DNA of 64,000 nucleotides, taken from assembly GCF_011386835.1 (NCBI RefSeq), contig NC_088795.1:107692434-107756433 (forward strand), in the 5' to 3' direction. Below, in pieces: positions 1-11,639 of the stretch. Origin of the DNA: Chrysemys picta bellii. Its lineage: Eukaryota; Chordata; Testudines; Emydidae. The first letter of the stretch is position 1, and every line of letters begins with the position of its first letter. Under the pieces are notes generated by a model. That model was not told the origin of the DNA, made no database searches, and saw only the letters and a program-made list of their open reading frames with translations. Made by a program: the position numbers and the translations under genes.

Positions 1-1629
1 ACATTCGGTATTCCATAAATACTCTCAAGCTTTCACTTCCATAAAATGAAGTCATTAAGTTTCAGTTCAGACCTAAAATGGAACAGTTTGAAATATAGTT
101 TCCAAAATATGAGAAACTATTCTGTTGCCTGTGAGCATGAAATACATTCTTAAGAGACAACTAACAAAATTCCTGATATTTTGGATTTTTGGAGCAGATT
201 ATTTACATTTCTTATTCTTACTATACTGCACCAGACTGGTTTACTACAGCAGATGAAAGTTTTTTGCTTTTGTGAGTGACTCACCATAAACACCAAACAC
301 AGAGATTGGCAGACACTGAGTTTCATGTAAAACACTGAGTACACAACATGGAAGTGGGATAATTCTTAAATAAAAATTATTCAATTTCCATTTGAGGGAT
401 TTTTTAAATTTCACTTATAGTATGCTTTCCTTTTAAAAAATAAACCTGCTTAAAATTAAATTTGGAATTATGACAACCTATGTTAAGACCCAATCTATTA
501 AAATCATTTAAATAAAAGACATGCTGAATCAGTAAGTCCTCAAAAAAGTAATGCATTACAGACTACTTTTCTATATACAGAATGAAAGGAAAAACAGCTT
601 CTTACTCACTTTTTAAAATGGCATGTCACATATGTACTGTATTAAGTATCGGTATCATTTTTCAGTTTACTATGAGTCAACTCTATTCATCTACTGCTTC
701 CCCGCTCCGTGTCAGTACTTTCACTATACTGTGCAGAAAACTTAGTTTCATTTTCCCCTCTATTTAAGGTAATTTTATTTAATAAAACTTAAAATGTTTT
801 TGCAGTTTTTAATTCCCATTTCCATACAAATTCAATTTTATACAAACCATCAGTATAGTTAATCTAGTAAAATAAGAAACATTTAACAAAAAAAATAGTC
901 TTAATTTCTACATATTAAGACGTATAATTGCTGAAATAATTGTGCATTGTTATAGCATATCCTCCTGGTTAGCAAAAAGAACCAAAGTTAGTGTAAAAGC
1001 TGTATTTAGTTGTAAATAATCAAAACATATTTCAATGGTTATGCCAGTCAATGAGAAAATTATTTTCCTAAAGTAAGGTTCTAAAGTACAAATGGAAAAT
1101 AATTAAAATTAATGTTTCCTGATTGATCAACATTAGTGATTTAAAATCAATCCACTCTACAGATACAGGGCAGGTCCAGTTCTGAAAGAACTTGTGTTTG
1201 AGAAACTGATGGGAAAGATTAATAAAAGTTGGGAATGGCCATGAAGGTGAGCAGGTGTTGCCTCCCCCCCTCCCCTTCTTTTTTTTTTTTTTTTTAAAGC
1301 ATGCCAAGTTTTTTGTTCCATAAAATTACAAGCCGTCATGCCAGGTGTAGAGAAAGCTCAGAACCAGTGTGCATAACAGGGCGTTTTAACTTTTGGACAA
1401 GATGTGTTGGTCAAGCTACAATGCTTGATTATTCTGCAAAGTCCTTGTACTAACAGTTGCCGGGCTGTCAGAACTTTAGTAGGTAAAAGAAACAGGTGCC
1501 TGAACTGTTACATGCATTTGTCATGATTTAAGCTATTTATTCTATGAATTTCCAGTACTTTAGTGCACTCAATTTACATAACAGAGTTAAGGAAATAAAA
1601 GATGTGGGAGAGTACTTTTGCCTAATATT
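1..1629. other. AT-rich intron sequence, nothing recognised
   Basis: No gene, splice-flanked exon or classifiable repeat was recognised. Open frames here are short and lack family features. A T17 run at 1279-1295 next to a C-rich stretch could be the A-tail of an old minus-strand retroposon, but no body was identified. Confidence 0.5.
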
Positions 1630-2280
1630 TAGGGCCCTACCAAATTCATGGTCCATTTTGGTCAATTTCATGATCATAGAATTTTAAAAATCGTACATTT
1701 CATGATGTCAGACACTTATAACACCAAGAAATTTCAAATTTAACTGCAGGGGTCCTGACCCAAAAGGGAGTTTGTTTTTTTGGGAGGGGGGGGAGAGGTT
1801 GCAAGGTTACTGTAGGGGGGTGTGGTATTACCACTCTTATTTCTGCGCTGCTGCAGGCAGCAGCACTGCCTTCAGAGTTGGGCGGCCGGAGAACGGCAGC
1901 TGCTGGCTGGGAGCCCAGCTCTGAAGGCAGTGCCACCACCAGCAGCAGCAGCGCAGAAGTAAGGATGGCATGGTATGATATTGCCACCCTTACTTCTGCG
2001 CTGCTGCTGGCCAGGCACTGCCTTCAGAGCTGGCTGCCTGGCCAGCAGCCACCACTCTCTGAAGGCAGTGCAGAAATAAGGGTGGCAATACCATAATCCC
2101 CCTACAATAACCTTGTGACCCCTCTGCAACTCCCTTTTGGATCAGGACCCCTAATTTGAGAAACACTGGTCTCCCCTGTGAAATCTGTATAGTATAGAGT
2201 AAAAGTAAACAAAAGACCAGATTTCACAGTCCATGACGCATTTCACACAGTCATGAATTTGGTAAGGCCCAACTAATATT
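1622..2280. mobile_element. Palindromic hAT-type MITE with 8-bp target duplication
   Basis: The element proper is 1630-2272. It is flanked by an identical 8-bp duplication CTAATATT at 1622-1629 and 2273-2280, the size made by hAT transposases. The ends form a terminal inverted repeat starting TAGGGCCCTACCAAATTC on the left; the right end read in reverse starts TTGGGCCTTACCAAATTC. The interior is itself palindromic, with arms around 1740-1800 and 2100-2160 (CCAAAAGGGAGT and its complement). Two GC-rich hairpins at about 1832-2095 are built from CTTCTGCGCTGCTG and CTGAAGGCAGTG motifs. Open frames through it are by-products of this GC-rich palindrome. It encodes no transposase and depends on one elsewhere. 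Confidence 0.88.
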
Positions 2281-5200
2281 CAATATCCCTTTCTTAAAGA
2301 GAACCAGACTCAAGCTAAGGAGCAATAATGATAAAATAAGCTATAGGTTGCAATCATCATACTGCACAATGATATAGCAAGTTTTTGTCTATAAATATCA
2401 GAATTTACTGAAAATGCTTTTTTGCTATTGAAGGGTGCTCCCGATTTAAACATCAAAGCAGAAGACCACCATACAGATATATGAAAACTGGGCTTTAAAA
2501 AATCCAATCCATGGCCAATAGGAGGCCTCCCCGGTGATTGTAGGACTTAATGATATCAATTCTGAATAATTTAAGCCTTTTCATTTTTTTTTAAATCAAA
2601 GTTTCTAGCCATTATAGTTGGAAACATTCCAAATGTGAACAGAAATGTAGATGGATAGTTTCATCCTCCCAAGTTTGTAGTCAGACATCTCAAAAAATTT
2701 AATGTGGACCATAGCTTTGCCAACCAGAAAGAAATTCATTTGTGGTTCTGCTGTGAAAGGTGACAGCAAATGAATGCATTATTTTTCCTCAGTTGGTTCC
2801 TGTATCTGCTTATTTTACTAACCAAAGTAAGTTTTGACGCCTTTTTATTCTATTAATACAGCAGAGCCAATGCAGCTCCAGGACAGCAAGGTGGTTGCCC
2901 TCAGCCTCACACATCAGACTTGTTAACCAAACAATGAATATTCTGCACCTGATGGTTATGAGACATAAAAAAAATTTCACTTCCAGATTCCACATTTACT
3001 TTGCAGGGCTGAAAAACAATTTGTACAGACTGAGAAAGTTTAGTTACTGACATACTCAGGGAATACACACAATGCCAATTTTACAGTCACTGATCAGAGC
3101 AGAACCACGCTTTAACAAGACTGGCCAGTTTAATTGCTGATATTCACAACAAGATGGGCAGCACAGAAACTAACGGGTCAATTTCACACTGAAGAGGCTT
3201 GGGAAAGTTAAGCATAAGCAAACATTAGATCTATTAATAAAGGAGGACCACACAAATTAAAGTCTAGAGAACAATAGTGGTTTCCCCTGCTACTCTATGC
3301 TCAGATCCCAGGAGTCAGAAGGCTCTGGGAGGAGTTTTAGAGTAAATAAAACCCTCCCTCTGAGCAACTAGAGGCTAACTTGATCTTCAGACTTTTTAGA
3401 CAACTACTAATCCAACACTACTGGCTGATATGAAAAATAGAGTCACCATCCTGCTCAGTCTAGATCCTTCTCCTTTCTAGTAGATAGCAGTGGTAAGAAG
3501 TCAAGCTCTCATACTAATTTGTAACACTTAAACCTTACCGATGGAGTTGCCAATTTTATTATTAATACACACCTCCCTCTAGCTGTTAGGTTTAGACCTC
3601 CAGTAATTTTTTTCATACCACAAGAAAAGCATTTTTGGAACAAGAATTGACAAGAACTAAACAGGCATAAGATTATTTTTCTCTTATATAAAAACACTGC
3701 TGTGGACACAAATATTCTTCGATCAATAGATATTGTTGCTCTCCTATCTCATGAGGTAAAAACAAGAACATGAATAATGGACACAAGTTGTCTCATGGAT
3801 TGTGGCTTTTGTAAGCAGCTTTATGCTCTGCTGAGAGCATTTTATTTTTAGTTTTGTACCTGAAAACTGTTAAGTGAGTCCAAACACACTAACATAACAG
3901 TACTTGTACTTTCATTAACTTATGACCAGGGACCAAAAGTCAGCCACAGTTCACCAGTTAGGAATATAGCAGCAGGACCTACCCCATCTGGCTTCAGGCT
4001 AGTCACGGTCTCCGTTTCCCCCCCACACACAAATCTATGTCTAATCAAACTGAATACAGATAATCTCACCCTTAGAGATGCTTCAGTAAGTTTTTTCCTC
4101 AGACTGGACACCTTCCAGGCCTGGGCACAATTCTTTCCCGGGTACAGCTCTTGTTCCAGCTCAAGGTTGGTAGCTAGGGGATTCTTCATGATGGCTCTCC
4201 ATTTTCTCTGTCCCACCCATTTATATATCTTTTGCATAGGCAGGAATTCTTTGTCCCTCTGGGTTCCCACCCCCACCTTTTCAATGGAAAAGCACCAGGT
4301 TGAAGATGGATTCCAGTTCAGGTGACATGATCACATGTCACTGTAAGACTTCATTACCCACCTGCCAGCACACTTATATAGGAAGATTTACAGGTAAAAC
4401 AGAGCCACATGCAGTCAATTGTCCTGGTTAATGGGAGTCATCAAGATTCCAAACCACCATTAATGGCCCACACTTTGCATAATTACAATAGACCCTCAGA
4501 GTTCTATTTCATATTTCTAGTTTCAGATACAAGAGAGGTACATTTATACAAATGGGATGATCACACTCAGTAGATTATAAGCTTTGTAATGATACCTTAC
4601 AAGAGACCTTTTGCATGAAGCATATTCCAGTTACATTAGCATATTTTCATAAAATCTTATCGACTGCAACGTCACAAAGTGCACAAAATTTGACAACATT
4701 AGCTAAACCAAACCACACTTACAAAATTACTGGTGCTGCTGAACAACTTTGTCAGCTATCTACTCCCAAACTCCACTCAATTAGCAATGACATCCAAAAA
4801 CCATTCATCACAGTATACAAGTTACAGCACAAGACCCTGTCACAGCAATTTACAGCACCATTTTAGCCTTCCCCTATTTAATCCTCCACACAGTTACTCA
4901 TTTTAGATATTTGTACAATACCACCAATAGAGAGGAAGGAAAACAGAATAGTCAGGAAGTAAATGACAGAATCTCTTGTTCCGAGTTAACTCTGCAATTA
5001 TAAAGATGATATCCTATCCTATCTCCTAGAACTGGAAGGGACCTTGGATGATAAATGGGTAATGAAGGTTGGGTTTTTTTTTAGCACTTTGACATTAAAA
5101 TATATGTGCTGGCACAGAAAATATATGGGCATATATTAACGCAAACACACAATAACAGTTCCAAAGAGTTCAGGGGAACTGTCTTAGGGCACTAACAAGT

Positions 5201-5419
5201 ATTTGCCCCTAGTTAATACTTTCCCAATGCAGTACCCAACAATTTGAGATTTTGAAACACTACCTATGACACTGTCATACACAATATTTGTGTTTTGGGG
5301 TGAATGAGTAGACGTGTTCCTTTAGCCCTATAGCAGATGGTTAACGGCTTAAAGAAAAATATTGGGGGCATGTTTTCATTAGATTTTGGGGGGGAAAGGC
5401 AGGCAATTTTTGTAATAAT
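2281..5419. other. Intron sequence with few recognisable elements
   Basis: Mostly unique-looking AT-rich intron DNA. About 3930-4680 reads like an interspersed repeat I associate with turtle genomes, perhaps part of an LTR element, but I see no terminal repeats or duplication to prove it. At about 5008-5050 is a short minus-strand CR1-like 3' tail (GAACTGGAAGGGACCTT). No coding exon was recognised. Confidence 0.45.
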
Positions 5420-5726
5420 TACTGTATTTTCTGGCGTATAAGACTACTTTTTAACCCAGGAAAATCTTCTCAAAAGTCGGGGGTCGTCTTATACGCCGGG
5501 TGTCGTCTTATAGGGCGGGTGCTGAAACTTCCGAGCCGGACTGGAGAATCTGCGGTCGCCGCATATGGTGGGGGGAGCTCAAAAACGGCCGCGGCCGCAT
5601 CCCCACCCGATGACGAGGTGAGGGGGCGCCTCACCGGGAAGGTGTAAGTGAAGGGCGGAGCAAGCTGCAGGCATCCGGGACGCCCGGGGTATGGAAAAAA
5701 GAGATAGAGCGGCGCTGTGCCCAGAA

Positions 5727-5913
5727 AAACACGCCTCTTTCACCCGTCTGGCCCGCCCTTGTATCCTATTACCGTACCTCCTTCTCTGCCTCTCAGATCT
5801 CGCTCCTGAGGACTGCAGTGAAGCGGCGCAGGCGTGCATGTGCGAGATCTGAGAGGCAGAGAAGGAGGTAATAGGATACAAGGGCGGGCCAGACGGGTGA
5901 AAGAGGCGTGTTT
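5727..5913. repeat. Long inverted repeat in pogo 5' region
   Basis: Arms 5727-5803 and 5842-5913 are reverse complements over more than 70 bases apart from a 4-base insertion, with a 38-base loop. The left arm starts AAACACGCCTCTTTCACC and the right arm ends with its complement. It lies about 220-400 bases upstream of the transposase start. Confidence 0.9.
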
Positions 5914-5989
5914 GCGCTACCGCTCTGATAGTCTTGGAGACAGGGAGGGCTGGGCAGGCAGGGAGAGCTGACCAATCCAAGCAGGCTTT

Positions 5990-6056
5990 GTATACAACAA
6001 CCAGCCAATCGCCGGTAAGGTACATCGCTTGCCGTGATTGGCTGGTTGTTGTATAC
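5990..6056. repeat. 21-bp perfect inverted repeat upstream of pogo gene
   Basis: Arms 5990-6010 (starting GTATACAACAACCAGCC) and 6036-6056 are perfect reverse complements around a 25-base loop. Just after it, 6064-6135 holds short imperfect tandem copies of CATACAGTAYAGCACCAGTA leading up to the transposase ATG. Confidence 0.9.
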
Positions 6057-6136
6057 TGGGTACCACATACAGTACAGCACCAGTATCTGTACCTGTTCAT
6101 ACAGTATAGCACCAGTACATACAGTACAGTATACAA

Positions 6137-7489
6137 ATGTCCAACAGTCAAAACCCCATCATGGCTCCACCAGCAAGAAGAAAGAAATATGAAGCCAGTT
6201 TCAAACTTAAAGTTGTAAACTTTGCCATGGAACATAATAACTGCGCTGCTGCAAGACAATATGGAGTAACAGAAAAGATGGTTCGGGACTGGAAAGCAAA
6301 TGAAAAAGCATTAAAGAGTATGCCAAGGGGTAAGTGTGCATTAAGAAGAGGCACTCCACATTGGCCAGAACTCGAAAAACATGTAGCAGACATGGTGAAT
6401 GAGCATCGCCAAAACGGTTATGTAGTGACACAAAATAAAATACATTTGTTTGCACTTCAGTGGGCCAAATCTAACCCAGATCACAGCAACAGATTTAAGG
6501 CCACTGTATCCTGGTGTACTAGATTCATGGGAAGGCATAATATGGTACTGAGGCAAAAGATGAAAATTGCCCCAAAATTACCTGCAGATCTTGATAGCAA
6601 AGTAAATAGTTTCCATCGATATGTAATACAACAGCGCACTAAACATGGCTATGCATTAAGTAGTATTGGAAATATGGATGAAACTCCAATGAATTTTGAT
6701 ATGGTTGGAAATAAAAATGTCCATCAAAAAGGTGAAAAAACAATTTTAATTAAAACAACAGGACATGAGAAGTCCAGTTTTACAGTGGTACTAGGATGCA
6801 CAGCTGATGGCGCCAAACTGAGACCAATGATTATTTTTAAAAGAAAAACAATGCCGAAATTCAAGTTCCCTGTTGGTTGTTTTGTACATGTGAATGAAAA
6901 AGGCTGGATGGATGAAGAAGGGGTAAAGCTATGGCTTGATAATGTATGGAGCAGGCGACCAGGTGGACTTATTCAAAAATGTAGTCTACTGGTGTGGGAT
7001 ATGTTCAGGGCTCATTTAACTCCCAGCACCAAGCAAATGCTTGCAAGACTAAACACAGATGCGGCAGTTATTCCTGCAGGATTGACATTGTTGGTACAGC
7101 CACTGGATGTGTGCCTAAACAAGCCATTTAAAGATCGCATTCAAGAACAGTGGAATGAATGGATGGTTAGCGGCGAAAAGTCATTCACAAAAGGAGGAAA
7201 CATGCGTGCTCCACAGTTGGATGTTTTGTGCAAGTTTGTCATAAAAGCCTGGAATGATATTGATGCAGAAACAGTAATCAAGTCTTTCAAGAAGTGTGGC
7301 ATATCAAATTCATTAGATGGTATGGAGGACGACTACTTGTGGCAAGATGAAGAGGAAGCCGAAGCTGAGACCACACCATCTGATACGGAATTCGATCCAT
7401 ACGATGACTGCCTTACAAATGTATCACAAGATGTCATTGATGTACTTATGATATCAGATGACGAACAGGAGGATTTTGAAGGCTTTTAA
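6137..7489 (+). CDS. pogo-family DDE transposase (intact)
   Basis: A 450-codon uninterrupted gene that would cut and reinsert the surrounding element in the nucleus. Residues about 13-60 form a psq-type helix-turn-helix (KKYEASFKLKVV then AARQYGVTEKMVRDW). Residues about 75-140 match a CENP-B-type DNA-binding region. Residues about 170-400 are the DDE superfamily catalytic domain. The three acidic residues appear as D181 (in NMDETP), D288 (in VWDMFRAHL) and D324 (in QPLDVCLNKPFK), a DD35D spacing typical of pogo relatives. The C-terminus is strongly acidic (DEEEAEAE, DDEQEDFEGF). The ATG at 6137 is the first in frame; a second at residue 9 is possible. There are no stops or frameshifts, unlike every other transposon gene in the window. 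It could be mobile, recently silenced, or under selection. Confidence 0.93.
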   Translation: MSNSQNPIMAPPARRKKYEASFKLKVVNFAMEHNNCAAARQYGVTEKMVRDWKANEKALKSMPRGKCALRRGTPHWPELEKHVADMVNEHRQNGYVVTQNKIHLFALQWAKSNPDHSNRFKATVSWCTRFMGRHNMVLRQKMKIAPKLPADLDSKVNSFHRYVIQQRTKHGYALSSIGNMDETPMNFDMVGNKNVHQKGEKTILIKTTGHEKSSFTVVLGCTADGAKLRPMIIFKRKTMPKFKFPVGCFVHVNEKGWMDEEGVKLWLDNVWSRRPGGLIQKCSLLVWDMFRAHLTPSTKQMLARLNTDAAVIPAGLTLLVQPLDVCLNKPFKDRIQEQWNEWMVSGEKSFTKGGNMRAPQLDVLCKFVIKAWNDIDAETVIKSFKKCGISNSLDGMEDDYLWQDEEEAEAETTPSDTEFDPYDDCLTNVSQDVIDVLMISDDEQEDFEGF

Positions 7490-8299
7490 AGGGAAACTGT
7501 CACGCCAGCAAAACCTGTAAAAATACCGTAGCTTGCAGTTATGATGGGCGTTGCTAACTCGCCAGGGACTTGCCCGGCACTTGCTCTCTCTCTCTTGTTT
7601 GTTATCTTCCTCCTATCATAATCAGTTCCAGTTTGGTTGACAGCTTAGAAAACAAACAGCATGGCAGCTCCCATGGGTTTATTGTCTTATCCTTCCTTTC
7701 AGCTTTAGAGTGAATTAGGAAAAGTTTAATCCACTTGCACTGTTTTATGTTTACATGTTTGATGACAAACAGCCTTATGTTTATAAGTGACAGTTTTCCT
7801 GCTAAGTACCTGCATGTCATAAGCATTTGAATTAAAATTACCATATTGAAATCAAATCTGATTTTTTAATTTTTTTTTGGTGTGCGTTGGAAGAGGGGTA
7901 GTCTTATACGGCGAGTATATCCCAAACTCTATATTTTAACTGGAAAAGTTGGGGGTCGTCTTATACGCCCAGTCGTCTTATACGCCGGAAAATACGGTAA
8001 ATGGTATCTTGATCATATTTTACCATTAAAGCAGTTTTTCTGCCACATAAGGAATTTTCCGACTTTGGGACATGAATCCCACCTTCAAGAACCAACATAT
8101 CACCCCTATCATACAGCTTCCCTGTGATGACTGGTGAGAAACTGGCTTAAACCCTGAAGCATGAGAATTTATATTAATCCAAAGCTAGGGTTTTTTTTGT
8201 TTGTTTGTTTTTTAATATTATAAATGAGATACTGTTTTTATATAACTGCCTAGCCCTTTTGAAAAAGTTCTGCTGAACTCCTGGCCTTGTTAGCACGAA

Positions 8300-8830
8300 G
8301 ATCCCATTGCCACAGGTAAGTGCATTGTGTGGAGTAGTATTTCCTTCCAACAGTTTTGAATGGCACTTTTCAATGTCATGTCAGATGAAGTTTATGAATG
8401 TACCCTTGTTCTTTTAAAAGAAAGAATGACCTGAATTCCAGTTATTTATTTTCTATACTTTTATCATGTCCCCTTGAATTTGTCTAAATTAAACAATCCA
8501 GTCTTTTCAAGTATCAGAGGGGTAACCGTGTTAGTCTGGATCTGTAAAAAGCAACAAAGAGTCCTGTGACACCTTACAGACTAATAGACATATTGGAGCA
8601 TAAGTTTTCGTGGGTGAATACCCACTTCATCAGATGCATGTCAGTCTTCTCAATCTCTCTTCATATGAGACTTTTCTATGCTCCTAATCATTCTTGTTGC
8701 CATTCCCTGAACCTCCTTTATTCCTATTAAAACCTTTTTGATACTGGGTAACCAGAACTGAAGACTGTCTCTAAGTGGGGTCATACCACTGATTTAGAGT
8801 GGGATTATAATATTTTCTTTCCATACTATT
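8300..8830 (-). mobile_element. Old CR1-type LINE fragment, interrupted
   Basis: Read on the minus strand, this is the C-terminal end and 3' region of a CR1-like ORF2. On the plus strand the hallmarks are TCATGTCCCCTTGAATTTGT, then AAACAATCCAGTCTTTTCAA, CCTAATCATTCTTGTTGCC and CCCTGAACCTC. It is strongly diverged and has no open frame. A SINE-like repeat interrupts it at 8511-8641, duplicating 12 bases of the LINE. The outer limits are approximate. Confidence 0.65.
8511..8641 (+). mobile_element. SINE-like retroposon, single-arm copy (GTAGCCGTGTTAG family)
   Basis: Starts GTATCAGAGGGGTAACCGTG, passes through GGAGCATAAGTTTTCGTGGG and ends CCACTTCATCAGATGCATG. It is flanked by CAGTCTTTTCAA (8499-8510) and CAGTCTTCTCAA (8642-8653), a 12-bp target duplication with one mismatch. 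The target was a pre-existing CR1 copy, so the insertion boundaries are certain. It has no reading frame. Duplication length points to target-primed retrotransposition rather than a cut-and-paste transposon. I do not recognise a tRNA, 5S or 7SL head. Confidence 0.8.
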
Positions 8831-11639
8831 CTCATACATGCTAATATTGATTATTTTTATACCACCGCTACATAGAGTGCTCCACAAAGAGGTGAAAGTT
8901 AATTTAAAACCTAGAAAGGTGTGTATATAGTTCAAGTTATTCCCTTCGACATCCATTTCTTTGGATGTGCCAACACTAAATTGTATCTGTCACGGTTTTC
9001 TCATTCACCTACCTTGGTTAGGTCCCTCAGAAGTTCTTCAGTTCTCGGTGGTCTTGACAAATCTAATTAATTCAGTCTTCTGCAAGTTCAGACACTCAGT
9101 ATTCACCCCTTTTTTCAGATCCAATATATTAAAACACCAGTCCTAGTACAGAAGCTCATGGGCACCATGATTTAACTTTCTGCCACGATCAGAAGTCTCC
9201 TAAACTCACTCTCTCAGCAAGCTTTCCTCCTATGTGTTCTCTTCCCGCACCCAACACCTTCATATGTTACCTGGTCCTACTCTCACCCTGTATGTGTCCA
9301 ATTCTTTCCCTAAACAGACAGAGGCAAGGAAAGAGACTTGGAAGAGATACTGAAACTACATGTCTCATGTCAGTTCTGGCAACACAACTGAATTAGACAC
9401 TACAGTGAATGCTTTTTCAGAAAATGTTTGTTTAAAAACAAAAACATTCTTGCATTTTCTGTGAGTTTTATTTTACTTGGTGTATTTCAAGTAACAAACA
9501 CTGATATGCTTAGGAGGCAGTGGAATTTTATTCATGCTTCAGTCAACCAGATTAAGTTTAAATAGCTCAATAACTACAATACCTTCTATGGCTGTGCAGT
9601 TTCACTTTGATGAGTGTATGTAGTAAATTTGAACTGGGCAGGAGATAAGAGATCTGGTAGATGGCAATGTTCCACAATCTAATTGCTAAATTATATGGCT
9701 CGAAAGACAAATACTAATTAAAAATGTGCACTGGCCAAGTGTTACCTGCTCTGATGCACCTAATTAACATGAGTTTTAGTTCCAAAGTCACAAGGAGAAC
9801 AACACGTGGAGGCTTCTTCTATATCTCATAATGTAACAAGACAAAAAATAAGACACTCCAAGATACATACCGTTAATTACGATAAATTTGAGAACTCTAT
9901 ATAGAAACAAGAAGCCATGCTTCACACTCAAACCATTAGCTATTTATTTTGCCTAATGAATTCACACTTAAGTTTTATCCCCTCGCCATCATCCCTTTAA
10001 CTCAAATAAAAGCTGCAAGTTAGAAATAAAAAAACAATTGTCTTGCAGCCCTTTTGATAGCAATCAGAGAATGACTAAAGCTACAGGGAAGGGGAACTCC
10101 TGTAGAAACAAATGTCAAGCTAATAAACAAATTAGCTTTAGATTGTTTACATCAGCAGTATAATTTCTTGCATGTCATTTTTGCTCTTCATTTTACTAAT
10201 ACAAAAAACTGAAATAAGTGAGTCACAATTTTAGGGGTAACTGCATTTACATCCCCCCTCCGTGGTCCCTCGAGGGCATCCACTTAAGGTTTCAGACCAT
10301 CAGTCATCACCTCTCAGGCAATGTCCCATGTCTTTCTCCTTCCAGACTGGGAGTTTGAGCTTGCAGTCTTTCTGCACCTCACTGTGATTTCTCCTGACTG
10401 GGGTCCCACACCAGTGGTTAACTTTTTCTCCAGGAGCTGCAACAGTGTATACCAAATCTTCACAAGGCAAGATAAATGTATTAGAGCAAAAGTGATATAG
10501 GAAAAAAAAAAAACCACTAAAAAAAATAAGTTCCTATGTGCATACTAAAATCACATCAGGGATCCCCCATCAGTCTCATGGGGTCCTAGTAAGCCAAAGA
10601 TTTTACATCTGTTCCACAAAGGTTGGGTCCCCTCATGGACAGAAGTTTCTGCCCATTGAATCAAAAGAAGGCACTGAATTGCCTCAAATTCAGCCTCTGT
10701 AGACCAAAACCCCTGTCTTTGTCTGTAGGTCTCCAAAAATCCAGTTTAAACTAGTATATGCAAGCCTCCCCAGGGAGCAATAACTCTCTGGAGCTGTCCA
10801 CAGCCTCAGTGATTTGCCTAAGTCACTCTTCCTCAGCTCTGGATTTTAGTTTCTGAAGCAGCTCAGATAATCCTCTCCACTGAATTTGCATACAATCCCT
10901 GGCCTACAATGTGCATAAACCATTCATTAACTTAATACAGAATGGTCCCCAAAGATACTGCAAGCAGTTGCAATATCTGGCAGTGATATTTCTAAATGAT
11001 ATATATGAGAGAGGAGAAAGAGAGAGACTAATCTAACAGTTTATGAAGTGGTTACCTCTAAGGATCTTTGCTGATAAACTGTTTCTAGAGATTAATCTAC
11101 CAGCAACAATTTCTCGTCCTCTCTTTTCTTCAGATGTGGACATAACAGATGCAGACAATCAACTGCCTTTTGAAGCCCCCATAAAAAAACTCAGAGTAAT
11201 TTTAGCACACACTGGACAGGGACATCATTTTAGAAAATTTCTAGCAAACCTAGCGTAGGTACAGTTCTTGCTATAAACAAACAGAATGTAAAATTGAAGC
11301 ATCAAAATTGAAGTCCCAAACACAGTTAGTGCATACTGTCACAGCTTGCACAGACTGGTGCAAACTGCTATAGGTACTGCTGACAAATCTGAATGGTCTT
11401 AAGAAAGTCATTTTAAAAAAAAAATGATTTTTACATGAGAATTTGCTTTCTGCTTCTCAAGTATATATAGGTCCCAGATGGAGGATACTTATTAAATCTC
11501 AAGGCTATGTTCAAGTTTAATAATGCAATGCTAGTATAATTTAGTCCCTAGTCATACGATTGAATTGGGAAGACTATCCCCATACATGTGAGCAACATTA
11601 GTATATGTGCTTATTAAATTACAGTAATTTGACTCTTCC
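8831..11639. other. Intron sequence, nothing firmly recognised
   Basis: AT-rich intron DNA without recognisable exon or transposon gene. About 10230-10870 is less AT-rich and reads like the remains of an interspersed element, but no terminal repeats, duplication or coding motif could be found to classify it. Confidence 0.45.

Larger units (their letters stand above)
5420..7999 (+). mobile_element. Autonomous pogo-like DNA transposon
   Basis: The element spans 5422-7997 between TA dinucleotides at 5420-5421 and 7998-7999, the target duplication of Tc1/mariner/pogo transposons. The left end begins CTGTATTTTCTGGCGTATAA; the right end in reverse reads CCGTATTTTCCGGCGTATAA. Extra copies of the motif GTCGTCTTATACGCC lie just inside each end (about 5483-5515 and 7953-7988) and look like subterminal transposase-binding sites. 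It carries one intact 450-codon transposase gene on the plus strand, opposite to the host gene STIM2, in whose intron 1 it sits. Two perfect or near-perfect hairpins lie between the left end and the gene. Confidence 0.93.

Noticed and set aside
1700..2129. Overlapping open frames on both strands
   Set aside because: They are produced by the GC-rich palindrome of the hAT MITE.
3930..4680. Calling this stretch a specific LTR retrotransposon
   Set aside because: It seems familiar as an interspersed repeat, but no terminal repeats, primer site or target duplication can be shown.
5579..6259. 226-codon minus-strand open frame overlapping the pogo 5' region
   Set aside because: It runs through the two hairpins and the start of the transposase gene in antisense; the composition follows the palindromes, with no domain.
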